Shown in pieces: positions 1 to 12,784 of a DNA stretch of 64,000 nt. Source of the DNA: Kappaphycus alvarezii (taxonomy: Eukaryota > Rhodophyta > Florideophyceae > Gigartinales > Solieriaceae); NCBI GenBank assembly GCA_002205965.3, contig NADL03000737.1, forward strand, positions 806,001-870,000, written 5' to 3'. A model generated the notes under the pieces. It searched no databases. It was not told the origin of the DNA and worked only from the letters and a program-made list of their open reading frames with translations. Numbering within the stretch: the first letter of the stretch is position 1; the number at the start of each line of letters is the position of its first letter. The translations under genes and the position numbers were made by a program.

Positions 1-140
1 AGCGAGCTGGCGTTGAAAGGCATCATTAGTTGGAGGTGAGGATAGAATGACGGGATGAGGGAGGTGTGGTAGTGTGTAACCTGCGGCATTAGCAAAACAA
101 AATAACGTTTCTTGCTCTTTTGTAAGTTTGTCCACCACAA

Positions 141-206
141 TACTGTACAGTACTGTACTGTACTATACTGTACACTGTGGGTGCAGTAGAGTACAGTACA
201 GTGCAG
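141..206. repeat. GTACA/TGTAC pentanucleotide cluster
   Basis: Overlapping TACTGTAC and GTACAGTA units occur in both orientations, so the tract contains the palindrome TACTGTACAGTA. The same motif recurs at seven or more places in the window, always outside genes. Confidence 0.8.
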
Positions 207-646
207 GGCAGAGGTGCTTGTGATGCAGTCAGATCCACGTGGATTCCAGTGGCGGTGCTTATGAGGGATGGAAGACCCCTTTTCCTTTTTTTTTTTTTCT
301 TTTTTGGTGGTAAAATAGACTGAGTGAATGATTGGAGGGCCTCCTGTACAATACAGTAGTACATTAGTGCAAAGTATGATTTTGCAGTTTTACAAAAATA
401 TTTTTGTACATGCATTTGGTGAATAGATTGTGCAAATGTAGTATAATTGACACTCTACAAGCACATACACAAGTCATCGTTCCTGCCAAATGCACCCAGT
501 TTCAAGGGCCTGTCCCACAGCAACACACCATCACCCAAAATTACTGTGCCCAGCAGAATAGGCTTGCAGCATGGCATCAGTACAGTAAGACAAGAATATC
601 CACCAAGCGTTCCATCATTCTCTCGTCCTCGCAAAAAGCAACTAGC

Positions 647-660
647 TACTGTACTGTACC
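647..660. repeat. Short TGTAC repeat
   Basis: Two and a half TGTAC units, the same motif as at 141-206. Confidence 0.6.
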
Positions 661-1848
661 ATCCATCCACCTGAGGTCACGCCGTCAATCCCTCCCTACT
701 CACTTTACAAAAAAAAACATAATAATTAACACGTCGCCTTTGCTAGTTGTTTCTCTCTCCACCCTGCCAAGTCAATTGTACCAACTTTCACAATCCTGCA
801 TCACCCCGCCGTCGCTCACACTCCACATTGCTAACCGCTATAGCATCGGTACCAAGCAAACAACAATAATAAGCTTTCGATGATCGACCCAACCCACTCA
901 CGTCCTCCTTCTTCGACACTGTACCCATTCATCGGCATAACCACTCTACTCAAAACTTTACAGGGTAAGCACCACCTCCATTGCGTACTAAACACTCACC
1001 CCTCACCACAGGATTACTGTAACCAACAAACGAAATCGATACACCTATACAGTGTCATTTACTGTAAAACGGAATTTGCGAGCGAGCGAGCAACGCGATG
1101 ATTATTCCGAGCACCCAGCAAGCAAACCACCGAGTGGGGTTTTGACTCTGTCAGACAAACAGACAAACAGTGCAGTGTATGTATGTGCGTGGGGCGTGTG
1201 GGTGTATTTTACGTCAGAGGTACGGTGGTTCATAAGCCTCTCAACCTAGACAGAGCATATGGCGGCGCCTGAGCATGACCGCCAGGCATACGTCACAAAA
1301 GCCGCTCAACCTCATCCTTGAACAAGTACAGATCCGATAATTGCCAGTCATAATTTTCAACAATTTCACCCCCTCCTGCCTTTGGTCAAGAACAGCGTGG
1401 TATTGCTCAATACAGTATGTATTAATAGACCCCTGTCCTGTGGGGGTCGCTGGGGTCTATTTTATCTTGGCTTTCCTTTTGCCTCGAGTAATCTCTCATG
1501 TCGTCCTCTTTGAGGTTTTTGTTTTGATATCCAGTGATTGTCACGCTCCGTGACATTATACTTTCTTAAAAAGATGAATAGAAAACCAAACCAAACAAAT
1601 ATGACGGCACTCGGCGGCCACGCCCGCCTTGAAACGAACAAATTAAAATTAAGAAAAAACCTTGCATACAAGGTCCGAATGGACCGCCAAAAAATTGTCA
1701 AAACTGTGAAAACCCATAAACCCAAACGCAAACCTTTTTCTAAAGAAATATAATTTGTTTCAATTATTCAAAAAATTGGAGAATAGATATGTCCATGACG
1801 ACCATCAAATGATAGCGCTACGGGGAGGCCAAGTACCAGCCCCCGTTC

Positions 1849-2277
1849 TTGCGCCGTCATTGCGACCGCCACATTCATCGTTTTGATTCCGCCCCCCTCC
1901 CCTCTACCAAACCCCTTCTCCCCCCCCCCTCCCGACCCCGACCAAGCACACGCTCAACGTTTCTCTCCCCCTCATCTAAACAACACTACCAACCGCTGCA
2001 ACATTCCGTCCCTTTTCATCCTCACCTACCTTCCTCTACACTTACCCATTCCCATCCCTCCCCCACCCCTCCCCTCCCCCTTCTCCCATTCACAGTCCCT
2101 CTCACCACCGTTTCCCAAACCAACTCTACACCCACATCCCAAACTTCCTCTTCTCATCTACCACCCTCTTCACCCATTCCACATATACCCCTTCCCTTTG
2201 ATTCACTTCCCCCTCCCCACCCCCACCCTCTCCTTCTCCCTCCCTGATCCCCATAACCACCCACCCTACCTCCAAAC
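1849..2277 (+). promoter_or_regulatory. C-rich pyrimidine leader of the bZIP gene
   Basis: About 430 bases dominated by C and T on the + strand run directly up to the ATG at 2278. The same strand-specific leader precedes nearly every host gene here and swaps strand with gene orientation, so it marks promoter and 5' UTR. Long open frames inside it are a by-product of the lack of stop codons in C-rich DNA. Confidence 0.55.
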
Positions 2278-3581
2278 ATGCACCCGCCCCCAATCCCCTC
2301 CAGGGTTGCCGAACTCCGTCTTCCCAACGATCTCCCAACCCGCGACCTAGAACGCCTGGCTGCCACAACACCAACCCACCTCCCCGCCCCGGCCTCAGCC
2401 CCCGCCTCCTTTGGTCTCCCTCCCGCTCACAAGTTTGGCAACGGTGAAGCATCTCCTGCTGACGTTCGCGTCTTCGGTCCCGCCCACAATGTCGCCCCCT
2501 TGCTCATGCGTGGCGTCGTCGTCAGTCCAAGCCCCGGCGGTGGTTCCGGTCTTGTCCTTCCAAACCTTTCGCTTCCGCTTTCATCCCCGGCAAACTCATC
2601 TCTCCCGTTGCCATCCGTCTCACAGCCACGTTCGGCCGGTACCGATACTCTCAATCCGGGTATGGCCAGCACTTTGGTCAGTCCCATGTCCATTTCTCAT
2701 CCCACGGCTACCCTCCCGCCCCCGAGGAGTGCCCCGTTGACCGCCGTTCCGTCCTTGGCTAGGGCCGTGGTTGGTGCTCCAGGCAGGACTACCACTTCCA
2801 CTACCGCAGGTCGTGTCGCTATGGCCGTGTCCACTACAGCCCCGCCCAGTCCGGCGAATCCTGTCGGTGGCACCAGTGCAGGTTCTACTCCCCAGTTGTC
2901 GCAGACGGAGATTAAAAAGGCTCAGAATCGCAAGAGTGCGAAACGATTCCGAGAGGCTCAGAAGCAGAGGTGGAAGAACATGGCCGATGAGTTGCTGTTA
3001 CACAAGAAGACCATCTCAGATTTGAGGGCTCGTTTGGCCACCCAGGATGCCGCGGTTCGAAAAGCCAATTCAATTTTCGAGGGTGCCGCGGGAATGCAGG
3101 GAAGCAAGAGTGATAAGAGAAGTGCAATGTCGATTCATGATCTCGTGGACGGGGGATGCCCATGACTAGCCCCATGACACCGCCAGGCATGTCGGCAGCA
3201 ATGATGGCTGACGTTGAAACAGAGGCTACCCTGTACGCGCAGATTTTGAGCAACACGTCACAAAAGGGGGCCAAGGTTCCGGGAGGTAGTTCCGTACAGG
3301 AACCTTACGCGAGGGATCTAGGGGTGTTGCAGTTGAGTTACGTCGTGGTCAAGGCGAGTTCGAGGGTGGTAGGTATCCGGAGGGGGAACGCAACGACATT
3401 TGGAACATTTGCGGTGGATGGCTTGGGTAACGAGGATGCAACCGAGTTTAGAAAGGCGTTGACGTGTGGCAAGCCTGTAGCTGTTGGGTTTGCGAGGCAT
3501 GGGGTTAGGATTAATGCGGTGATGCATCCGGTGGAAAATTCGGATAGGGTGGTAGTGGCAGAGTTTTCGCCCTTGCAGTAA
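2278..3581 (+). CDS. bZIP transcription factor, one apparent frameshift
   Basis: Probable nuclear DNA-binding regulator. Residues 1-210 are Pro/Ser/Thr/Ala-rich and look disordered. A canonical bZIP basic region lies at residues 213-233 with the invariant N-x7-R (N217, R225; NRKSAKRFR). A short zipper follows, with L239, I246, L253 and V260 spaced by seven. The frame starting at 2278 ends at a TGA at 3163. Coding character resumes in the -1 frame from about 3141 and runs to 3581, and the switch coincides with a run of five G at 3151-3155. A single base lost from that run would explain it, giving one protein of about 434 residues. The C-terminal ~110 residues look like a folded alpha/beta domain, possibly PAS-like, but I cannot assign it. 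The start was chosen because the C-rich leader ends there and the frame stays open. Alternatively these are two genes overlapping by 10 bases. Confidence 0.8.
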
Positions 3582-4382
3582 CAGGTATTTGTACAGAGTT
3601 GTGTGACAAAACGGGCGACGGGTGAATGGAGATTTGTTGCAGAGATTTGATGGGGAATGGCTGGTCGAGATGATGTCCAATGCTGTCTGTTTGCTGCTGC
3701 GACTATGGTCGCTGATGGTTATTTATGTTGTCTTGTCTTTTTTGTTGTTTTTCTAGCTTGTTTCACCTTCTTTTTATCAATGTAGTTTCTTTCTTGTACA
3801 AAGCATCCTCGGAAAAATGGAAAAATTGGAAAAAGAGAGAAGGAACTTGTTTAACCGACAAAACGCAATCCTTTCAGCAAACCCACCCTTGCAAATCTCG
3901 CGGGATCCTAACTTTGCGACGCATTCTAGAGAAGAATCGTAGCTCGTATTCCACGCGAAAAGTCCTCGCATCTGTCCCCCTATGCAGTGTGCAACATGAC
4001 CCTGCAATCTTGCCCCCAAGCCCTTCCCTTTCATAAAACGCATGTCTTGAAAAGGTTCGCTCCTTTCCAACTAGGTCTCATCCGACCATAGCTCCCATCG
4101 CAAATATCTACAGCAACTGCAGCCGCCTCTGCCTCGGCGTACCCCAACCATGCATGCCGATACGCGATTCTGCGCTACTCGACTGTTATGACCTTCCTAG
4201 AAGCAATCGCACGACCCCAGCCTCGTCACCCCCAACCTCCAGCCAACAACGCCCGAGACATCGGCCAACCCGCCACGATCTCGCAACGTCTTTTCTTCCA
4301 AGAAGCAACTAAATATTTTGCACCGTAACCTGCCATATATTATGATACGCAAGCGACGAGGCACGCAAGTGCAAGGCGCTAT
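3582..4382. other. Convergent intergenic region
   Basis: Sits between the 3' ends of the bZIP (+) and VanZ-like (-) genes. No gene is supported. T-rich stretches after 3720 may hold the bZIP 3' UTR and polyadenylation signals. Confidence 0.5.
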
Positions 4383-4829
4383 TCAGACTGCCCAACTGCC
4401 GACACGATGGGGGTCGTCGTCATCGTCGTCGTCATCATTGCCAAACAAATAAAGCATCAACACGTTCCAGCTGGGGGCTTTGAGCGGAGCGCCTTGTTCT
4501 CTGGGAACTAGAAAAACAACTGTGGTTGCCAGTGACGCGGCGACGAGGTCTGGTAATTGGGCGTTGCGGTGAGGGACGAATAGGGCTTGGATAAGCTCGA
4601 GAAGAACGGCGAGGGAGATGGAGAGGAGGCAGACAGCCTCGGCAGGGATGTGCGATGGGGTGAGACGGAGGAGAGTGAGAGAGAAGAGGAGGTGGGCTAT
4701 GAAGTGGAAGATGAGATGGGTGTGTGGTGGGAGGTGGGTGAGAAGCGGTTTGAAGAGGGGTGTCAGTGTGGCGAGCAGCAGCAGAACAACCGTGAGGGCG
4801 AAGGCGATGACGGTGAGATTGCGACGCAT
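4383..4829 (-). CDS. VanZ-like small membrane protein
   Basis: A 148-residue hydrophobic protein with about four predicted membrane spans (residues 5-27, 38-56, 64-84, 93-109). The VanZ-family pattern is visible: a first helix, a span with HF-x2-H (residues 42-46), then LLELIQALFVPHR followed by D94 and a last span. E78, Q81, P86, R88 and D94 match the family's E-x2-Q...P-x-R...D signature. VanZ was named from glycopeptide-resistance clusters, but the wider family is of unknown function and occurs in some eukaryotes, so no resistance role is implied. The tail carries eight consecutive Asp (132-139) encoded by alternating GAT/GAC. The frame is intact. The ATG follows a leader that is C-rich on the minus strand, with GTACA repeats upstream at 5072-5141. 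Confidence 0.75.
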   Translation of the reverse strand: MRRNLTVIAFALTVVLLLLATLTPLFKPLLTHLPPHTHLIFHFIAHLLFSLTLLRLTPSHIPAEAVCLLSISLAVLLELIQALFVPHRNAQLPDLVAASLATTVVFLVPREQGAPLKAPSWNVLMLYLFGNDDDDDDDDPHRVGSWAV

Positions 4830-5071
4830 GTCGTTCCGAGGGGTTTAGTTCACGGGTAGAGTGGTCCGGGGTCGGGGAATGGCGTAGCTGAGCGATCAAG
4901 CGCAGCTTGTACGGCTATGAGACTATGTTACGGTACCAGACAGCGCGAAAAGACGGTGCACCCCTCTGCTGTCCTCTACAATCGGTTAGTTCGTTTTTGC
5001 AAACTTCTTTACAGTACACTTTTTCGATTTACAGTAGCTAGACTGGTGCGTTCAATGCGTACGGTAATAAA

Positions 5072-5141
5072 GTACTGTACTGTACAGCCTGCAATGTGGA
5101 CACCAACCATAAAGAAACTATTTGCTGTGTACTGTACTGTA
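5072..5141. repeat. Two TGTAC repeat tracts upstream of VanZ-like gene
   Basis: Tracts at 5072-5086 and 5129-5141 of the TGTAC pentamer, 240-310 bases upstream of the minus-strand ATG at 4829. This is similar to the position of such tracts in other promoters of the window. Confidence 0.7.
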
Positions 5142-8100
5142 AATCAGCCTGCACTAACAAGCAGCTACTCTTCTCTGTCGACTAGTCCATGGCTAAGATA
5201 CGCGGCGCTTTATTGCAGTTGCCTGCTATCTCCGCTGTTATTCCATGGTCGCTGTAGTGAAAGTGTTTGGCAATCCCCCGCGCGAGAGCTAACTCTGCCA
5301 CCACGGGTCGAGCAGTTAAGGAGGGCAGGAAAATAGGGGAGTTTATGGAGTGACATACCGTAGCTTGATCTTATAATCACTCGCACTCGAATTCTTAGCA
5401 ATCCTTTCCAAGCTCGGGATGTTTGTGGTCCCAGCTCTTGTGAGTATGACATCAAGTATCGAGAATCAAGTAATCATTCAAGCTCACACCGACTCCCCTC
5501 AATCCCTAATGGAACATGTGGCCTCACTTCAGGAAATGACATTACTTTCCAAATATTAAAATACCCAAATTTTTTCCATTTCTTCCATTCGGAGATTAGC
5601 TTGACGAAAACAAGGTTCGGTTTTGGATTGAAACATAAGAAACCGACGGAGTTTGGTGAACACCCTTTCACATTAAAATCCAAAATCCTAATACGCGCTG
5701 CTTCAGCAGCAACTGTGGCGGGCATCCTGGACACTCTTTGATAACATCTACCAAAGTGATAGATATTACCTCTTCGAACACTTTTCTGCGACAGGCTCTC
5801 TAATACAGAGATACTTCAAACTAGCTACATGGCAATTTTGTTATGGATCTCCTCTGGTCACTCTGTTTAACTGTCACCCATTTTATTACAATATCGGTCA
5901 TTGCGCGAATGTTTTTCAAAAAGAACAATGGCACTTATGACATGTACTGTACCAATTTCAGGCCCACTAGTAAGATCTTCCGGTAAATTATGTCGATGAA
6001 ATGTAAGACCATGGAAATAACCTTGAAACGGATAAACTACGGCAGATTTTCTAGAAATTCTTCAATAGCGACTACGTAATGCCTGATTTTGAAATTACCG
6101 CACTTTAGGAGTAATGTGGAGCAATCGACCCTACTTTATCTGACTTCAGGAGCAAAATTACAGAACAGTACCAGGGTTCCACTTAACTTGCATGCAATTG
6201 CATCACGGCATTTCTAGGCCGCAACGCCGCCGTTCTTATCAACCCAACAAAGTGGGTTGACTGCTTCTTGACCAAACCGACAAAGACGGCCATAATTATA
6301 GCACAAGAATCCACGAACACATTTATATTTACATATTCCGAATGGGAAGATAAACGCTGGATGAAATGCTGCCTTTATGACAACCAAAAAGTACAACATG
6401 GGGCTTTAAATTGATGATGCTTGGTAATGTATATCTGGAAAAATCCATGTGGTAAAAATATGTTATAAATTTTATCATTCTTTCTTTCACTTGGCATTCA
6501 AATGATCAATTTCTCCATTTATCACATAGATCCTCAACCCGGCACTTCTGAGCTTTTCTCAGCTTCTGGACAATAAAGATGTCTAAAACGTCTTCTTTGA
6601 TTTATTCAACGTCCTGTGCAGTTTCTAGACCAGTCAGAGTCTGTAAGCTATTATATTCAACTGCTTTTCTTTACTCTCTCCTCACTCTCAGTAAGGTAAT
6701 TTTGCCATCTAAGACGGCATAGTGACCGCAACTCTCGACTAAATTTTTCGTTTAAACCCAACGGGATCACTTTTCATACTTGATAGACTCAGAGGAAAAT
6801 ATCATCTGGCTTGCTGGTATAAAACATTAACCTCTCAACAAACATTGACCTAATGAAAAATATTGGTCGTGTTATTCAGATGAAAGAACTTATTGATATA
6901 AATAACTCGGGCTCCATCCAGATGACCTTTTCAACCGCCCTGAAATGACATAACCATTAACCTATAGGCATTCATCAACTTAAACTGTCTGAGAGAATTA
7001 TTTACTAGCGCGAAGACATTCTTAACGTCTTTTGTTGTCGACTGCTTTAATCGACAAAGGAAAATTAGCAAGAAATTGTGGCTTCTCTTTTTCTTTCCTC
7101 TTCATTCTGTTCCATCTTCACCTGGTTTAGGAAATCAATAGAATAGTCCCGAAAAACTACGTACCTCAGACTGCCGTCCAAATTGATGGGCTTTCCAGGA
7201 AATGGTAGGAGACATTCTCAGTCATAGAAATCATCATAATATACTACCTACCGCAATTCGCTGCCTACCAAACATTGAGCCATCCATCGGAGCGCCCACT
7301 ATACCAATTTCAGCAAGGCATACGCATCAGTCAAAATCATAGTCCCCAGAAGTGATGTCGGTTAAGATACATCAGTCAAAAAACGTTAGATAATATTTAC
7401 TTCAGTATGATGAGGAAAACATCGCATTTATCTGGTAAAAATTTGCTCATCTGAAAAAATATCGCATGCTCATCTGTCATGATAAAATTCAGAATACTGA
7501 CGAAATTTTGCACACATATCCTGTTATATGTATCAAAAAGTTGAGTTAGAAGTATGTAGCATTTTACAAAAAATTTTCGAGTCAAAAAAGTGTATAGACC
7601 TCTGGAACACCAGAGGTGTTGAGATCGAAAAATATAGAAGTACTAGGCGAAAATCTCCCCACCTTCACGTTCTTCGTCAATAATAATAGTAGTTCAGCAG
7701 TCTCTGAAGACAAGCTATTTGTAAAAAATGGCTCAAAGACTTATTAAAACAAGCTCAAGTTCATTTTCTGGTTTTTTATGGGCATTTAAGCCGGACGTGG
7801 CAAGAAAATACCCTATCACGATCATTATCATGAGAATTTTACCCAATTGGGTGCTTACAGACCACATTCCGTTTCGCTAATAAAAGATTACCCTCGAGAT
7901 AACCAACTCTTTATCTGCCAGATTAACCGAGGTCTTTCCCTTTGCAAAGCGGACTGGTTTCACCGGAACAAATGGACAAGCAAATGCATCTCTTTTCATT
8001 TAAGAATTCCATACTGCCGATGCAGCCAAATGGAACGCTATCCAAAAATTACACTACGATAAAAATGGTATTAAATTCTGGGCCATGAAATACTGCAAAT

Positions 8101-9087
8101 GCAGAACATTCGGATACCGACATCTCATTAACGTCGAAGGATAAACTCTTAAGAAGATTTTGTACCAGAATCCGATTTTCATTTGAAGCTAACAGAACAG
8201 TTTACATATTCTAATATTCCTCCTCGGTATTTTCGTACTATATCTGGCCAGCTAGTCAGCAGTGTTGTTATTAAATCATCTCTAAGCGGAGAAAAATACT
8301 GATCCAAAAAGAAGGAATACTCAACGGGAAAATAGCCATAGGAACTCATGGAATATCTTAATGTTCATTTGTAAAGGTGAAAACCATCAACTGTGTGCCT
8401 TTCAGGTGAAAAAACTAATTTTATTCTTATGTAATACATCTTAAAATATAGTGTGAACCTCTCCCCCTGTAGTATTTGTAAATTTACACAGTTTCTCTTC
8501 CCTTCGATTGAAACGCTTTTGTCACTAATTGAATTTTATTTCTGTTCTTATAATACTTTAGCATAGCTATTCTTGTACCAACCCCTCGAAAATCGGAGAT
8601 ACCGCTAAAGTGTAGGTTTTTCGCGTGTGTCAAATTTAATACAATCACTGTGATATTTTCAAATCCTAAATTTCATTTATTTAATACATAAATAAAATTA
8701 TCGGAACAACATAACTCGTAAATTCACATCTTCTATTTTATCCGTAATGCTGTAAAAATCTGTGGATGATCTTCTATTTACCTAAGGGGTATTCTTATAT
8801 ACATAATTTCATATAACAAAAAAGTACAACCAGAATATCATGGAAAAGTCAGTAATGCTGACGCTGAAGGAAAGAGCAGCAAAAATATCAAAATAATTGA
8901 AATAGTTCATTGCAAAAGCAATATGCCAGTTTAGAAAGGCTTAAACGTGAAAAGATTCATTTCAATACTTCAGAATTCAGTTGGGAAAACTGGTTAAGTG
9001 ATCATAAATTTAAATGGGTCTGTCACACATAAAGTGGAAGCAAGAAAAATTTCACAGATACTATCTTTCTTGCGATGTATTATTTCA

Positions 9088-9119
9088 AAATTACCTATCT
9101 CAGAAATTACCTATCTCAG
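9088..9119. repeat. 16-bp tandem duplication
   Basis: The unit AAATTACCTATCTCAG occurs twice in perfect tandem (9088-9103 and 9104-9119). Confidence 0.9.
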
Positions 9120-12100
9120 AAAAACCTACTAGATCATTACAATTATATATTTTCAGAAACAATAGTGTTTCATTAACAATTTGATCAACTTAAGCTGGGC
9201 TGCAACTCAGTTATTTCTCACATCTAAATCCTTTATCCTTTCATTTCTTAAATGCGAGATGGTTCTCAGCATATATTGTTTGGATGAAAATTGTAATTGC
9301 CAAATACGGTAAAAACAAACAATTTTTGGTAGCCTGGACAGGAAATAATTTACCTCATTAAATAATTTGAAATCAATAAAAAAGTGTAAAATTGTGTTTC
9401 ATCTATGTAATTCTACTTCAAATATGCAAATAATTCACATTTTTGGCTCAATGAATCAGGTGGATCATTTGATTTTTAAATTATATCAAAAATTATTGTC
9501 CATCAATTTTTGCTTCTGAATGTACATTTAAATAAAATATTTTTCCGGTAAAGATGCTAAATTTATTTGAGACAATAGTTTTGTTTAACATCTATCGCAA
9601 TAACTCTATCTTGCAGCAGCACAGTACGCATGCTAAATCACTACAGATTGTTACCAAGAAATCTAGAAGACTTTCGTTTTAAGGCAAGAGTATTACATTA
9701 GAAATATTATATATTCATTTAAAAAGTTCGCTTTTAGGGTCTTTAAAATTTTTCCAGCCCATCCCACACATACAAAAACTTTATGAACATGTAAGACACA
9801 GACAAACATTGCGACCAGTAACCCATCCTCTCATAACCTTCAGAAAAAACTTAAAAATGAAGCTTTCCAATACGACCTGCAATTGGTATGAACACTGATC
9901 CCATTCCTTTCCCGAGTATATTATGATAAGAAGTATTTTCAGATATGTCTTCCCGTCAAGCTTAACGGGCTGTTATTCATGGCAATCGAGCGTTAACTGA
10001 CTTTAGAATTGATCCATTTCTGTAATACAGTAATAAAATTAGAGACCGGATCATCTACATGTGAAAAAATTCGCTGTTTATACACTGAAAAGAGGTAATT
10101 TTATTTAGAATAACAAAGTACCAGATCCTTTCCATCTCACTATAATAAAAGGTCTAAATTTGAACTTTTTTCGAAATAGGGAACCAACCAGTTAGCTTAG
10201 GACCAAACTCACTAAATGCTGCACAAAATATGTTTCGAGGTGCGTATCAATCGCTGAAAAGGTGAAAGCCTTAAAGAAATTATAATTTTCATTTTGCTCA
10301 TACAGTTAAGAACTGTATCATAAGTTTAAAATGATTGAGAGAATTATTTAGTAACATGTTTGTTTGGTTGAGAAAATGAGAAAAGTTTTTCTACGATCAC
10401 TGAAACCTTCACTTTGTACTCAAGAGAGAGCGAAACCCTTTCCACATATTTCATTTGTTAATTTAGCAATGCCGTAGACAATCTCTCACTCTGATTTTAC
10501 AAATAAAATTAACATTTATACAAAAGCTTGGGCTTCATTCATCTAGGAGCTTCCTCAGTGTAAAAATACATTGAAAATTTCATGTCGTCTAGGATAGTTC
10601 TCAAACGAAAACTGTTTTCAAAACAATCCCACTAAATCAAAAGTGAAAATCGAAGCGAGCAATTCAAGGTGAGGAATTAGTTGCGGAAAAGCCTCAGCTA
10701 CCTCAACCATTGCAGAGTCAAGATAAAATACTATCACAGTTTCTAATAATCATATGCAATTTCATCCCTTTTTTCGCAAAGATATGAGTATCATCTTTAT
10801 TTCGCGCTGTAGTATGTTTTATTTCTGATAACTTAAATTCTACGCTATAGTTTTGAATCCATTCTGTGGACCAATTTTCTTATATTTCAATAAAAAATAA
10901 AACTCATAAATAGTTCTAATTATTTCAACTGAAATTTTATTATCTGCCATAAATGAATATAAGAGTTTTGGTTATCGTTCCAATATCATTACGATGCAAT
11001 ATAGGATTACGAAAGCAAATAAAAGTTTAGAACCACCAGTAGAACTCGTTCCATACCTGCAGAAGCGGACAGGAGGGTACCTTTCTTATATATGTACGTT
11101 GTTTAGTATTTTTTAGAATAATAAAGAGCTGATCCCCGTAAGACATTATGCACTGGTGACAAAAAATATTAAAATTTGTAGTCTAAAATGCAGTGGTGAT
11201 AATATTCGGTTCTTTTCACAGGATACAGGATGAAAATGTTTTAATATACCAAAAATAAGTGGTTATTATCAGAATTGTTCTTGCTTCTTCGCTTCAGCAA
11301 CTCCCATGGTGATATTCCTGTGAAAGAACTTGATTTAAATTACAAAATGATTCCGTACGTAAAAACCTGGAAAGAATTGAGGGCAGCAAAATTGTTCCCA
11401 AAATATTCATACCAGTACATTTAATATTTTTGAGGAAACTGATATAGCTGCTCCAATTGAAATCTGAAATCAAATACGAATTTTTCTGTTTCAAAAACAT
11501 TATTCATATAAGAAACCGTAATTTCAATAAGCTTCCGATAAGCTCCTGGTGTAATATAGAATGATTTCAGTCCTTCCATATCACATTGCTGGCTTATTTC
11601 AAAATTGCTAATCTCGACATTTGAAGTGCAATGTTGCAAGAGCGCATGGGACCGAAAATGGAGGCGTCTCCTTGAACATCTCTTTTTATGTGATTACCAG
11701 CTAGAGTTCCGAGCAACTAGTAAAAATAGATTAATAATAAATTCAGTTTGCGTATGTCGGTAAAATTGTCATTCGTATTTGATCGTGGCGATTTCTGCCC
11801 TCAAAACTGAAATCTGGTCGAGCGTAACCACCGTGAGTCATTCTAAGATTTCTGGGCTCTCCATGCTAAAAAAGGCCACCACAGATATGCCAATTACTCT
11901 TTCCTAATTCTATCCAACTTCTTTCTGTACCATGTACCTTAAGCTGCCTCTTTACGTTTTATATTTAGTGAGGACTGGTTTTTATGCATCCTGTCGAATT
12001 TACCCAATATTTAATCAGCTGAGTTGGCATTATTTGGCTTAGAGTAGACGAATGACTCATTTTTATGTTGTGATAGAGTTATATTTAGATCATACGTCAG

Positions 12101-12745
12101 CATATCTTTAAATTAAGCTTATGGCAGTTGCATTCCGGGCAGTTTCTTTAATTTGGTAGCAATTCAGCTCACCTCCAAGTCATTTTCGTAGTAAGAAAGT
12201 CCTTTGAGTGTCCTCGACGTGAGTCCAAGAACATATTCTTTTTCTTCGGTTGATCATTCAGTGATCTACTCAGGCTTTGGTTTCTACTTTTCTTCCCTTG
12301 ATCTCCATAGCTGGATTGAAGTGTGTTATTACGTTATCGCAAAAATCACACCCTAAGTCAAATTGCTCCAGTTGTTATAGAACCATCTCAGGTCTATCAA
12401 ATGGTAAACAATGAACAGTAGAATCAATTTGGAAATGTAATAATATTTTATTATTCATAGATCATGATTTTAATGTCCTATAAAACGGATTACTCGTAAA
12501 CTTTTCATTTTGAGCCGTCAGTGGGGACGAAGCAGTTTTAAAAACTCATCTGGGGCCCTTTCATTCGTCATTCAATATAGTTTTCAGTTGTTGCTTTTTC
12601 CCTTAAAGTACTTTTCTGGAGACACCAGCGATCCCAAACATGAAAAAATTTCTATAATTTTTAACAAGTTCCGCCTGGATTCATACTCAGGAATCGTAGA
12701 TAGACAGCCGAAGGGCAACTAGAGTCGATGAAATCTGACAATAGA

Positions 12746-12784
12746 AAAATTAGACTTGCCAAAATTAGACTTGCCAAAATTGAC
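12746..12784. repeat. 15-bp tandem repeat, 2.6 copies
   Basis: The unit AAAATTAGACTTGCC is repeated twice exactly, followed by a partial third copy. Some open frames here are created by it. Confidence 0.85.

Larger units (their letters stand above)
1..1848. other. Intergenic left end, no gene supported
   Basis: I see no convincing gene here. The open frames are short, low in complexity and overlap on both strands. The stretch holds two GTACA/TGTAC clusters, a poly-T tract near 280-305, and mixed composition. It is probably the upstream region of a gene beyond the left edge plus spacer. Confidence 0.5.

Noticed and set aside
1849-2350. Pro/Ser/His-rich open frames of 130-155 codons before the bZIP start, and similar ones before other genes
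   Set aside because: They overlap in several frames and exist because C-rich DNA lacks stop codons; no domain or consistent start.
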